5,375 nucleotides of DNA from Candidatus Methanoperedens sp. GTDB lineage: Archaea > Halobacteriota > Methanosarcinia > Methanosarcinales > Methanoperedenaceae. The stretch covers positions 1 through 5,375 of the forward strand of contig JAJRAP010000283.1 in the NCBI GenBank assembly GCA_028679855.1, read 5' to 3'. How positions within the stretch are numbered: the stretch's first letter is position 1; every line of letters starts with the position of its first letter. Shown here in pieces: positions 5,322-5,375 of the stretch. Both the position numbers and the translations under genes were made by a program. The notes under the pieces are model-generated. The model was given only the letters and a program-made list of their open reading frames with translations, made no database searches and was not told where the DNA came from.

Positions 5322-5375
5322 ATGACAGACAATGATCCAAAATTTGTTGGCAATGAATATGTTGAAGAGGATGAA
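5322..5375 (+). CDS. Start of an acidic hypothetical protein (runs off the right edge)
   Basis: Eighteen codons without a stop, beginning at ATG 5322: MTDNDPKFVGNEYVEEDE. The piece is strongly acidic (seven D/E against one K) and hydrophilic, with no signal peptide or recognisable motif. A partial Shine-Dalgarno GTGAT (5313-5317) lies 4 nt before the ATG, and a TATA-like box lies about 29 nt upstream, so it looks like a real gene start transcribed divergently from the radical SAM gene. Because the neighbour carries a peptide-recognition-like domain, this could in principle be a leader peptide, but an ordinary soluble protein is equally compatible. I do not recognise it. Confidence 0.5.
   Translation, partial: MTDNDPKFVGNEYVEEDE

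Noticed and set aside
1..5375. CRISPR arrays, tRNA or rRNA genes, transposases and integration sites.
   Set aside because: No spaced repeats, cloverleaf-like segment, rRNA-like stretch, transposase motif or terminal inverted repeats were seen by eye; almost all of the sequence is accounted for by coding regions.

Overview
The window looks archaeal, most likely a euryarchaeote of the methanogen/methanotroph (Methanosarcinales-like) kind. The evidence is a secE (Sss1-type) - spt5/nusG - rpl11 block with archaeal-style proteins, archaeal TATA-box promoters, and Shine-Dalgarno sites that match an AGGAGGTGAT anti-SD complement. The lineage below phylum is my inference from protein style and gene order. 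No search was run.

Layout from left to right: (1) 1-886, plus strand, the tail of an FtsX/MacB-type ABC permease that overlaps a complete LolD/MacB-type ABC ATPase by 8 bp. (2) 887-1009, a 123-bp gap holding the promoter and ribosome binding site of the next operon. (3) 1010-2170, plus strand, secE (TTG start), spt5 and rpl11, with the first two overlapping at ATGA and the third 13 nt further on. The usual rpl1-rpl10-rpl12 continuation is absent. After only 12 bp the block meets a convergent gene. (4) 2183-5263, minus strand, a two-gene operon: a 721-residue cobalamin-binding-type radical SAM protein, followed 6 nt later by a thioredoxin reductase. (5) 5264-5321, a 58-bp divergent promoter region. 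(6) 5322-end, plus strand, the first 18 codons of an acidic protein that runs off the window.

The most interesting element is the radical SAM protein. It has a divided B12-binding-like N-terminal half and a CX4CX2C cluster motif (one residue longer than the classical CX3CX2C). Its C-terminal ~65 residues strongly resemble PqqD, the fold that serves as the RiPP recognition element in peptide-modifying enzymes. This points to peptide (RiPP-like) modification. The co-transcribed thioredoxin reductase and the divergently transcribed acidic ORF are candidate partners, but only by position. The divergent promoter has one near-palindromic TATA-like box whose centre is exactly equidistant from the two start codons.

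The remaining genes are housekeeping: protein export across the membrane (SecE), transcription elongation (Spt5), the ribosomal GTPase-centre stalk base (L11) and an ABC exporter or lipoprotein-release type transporter.
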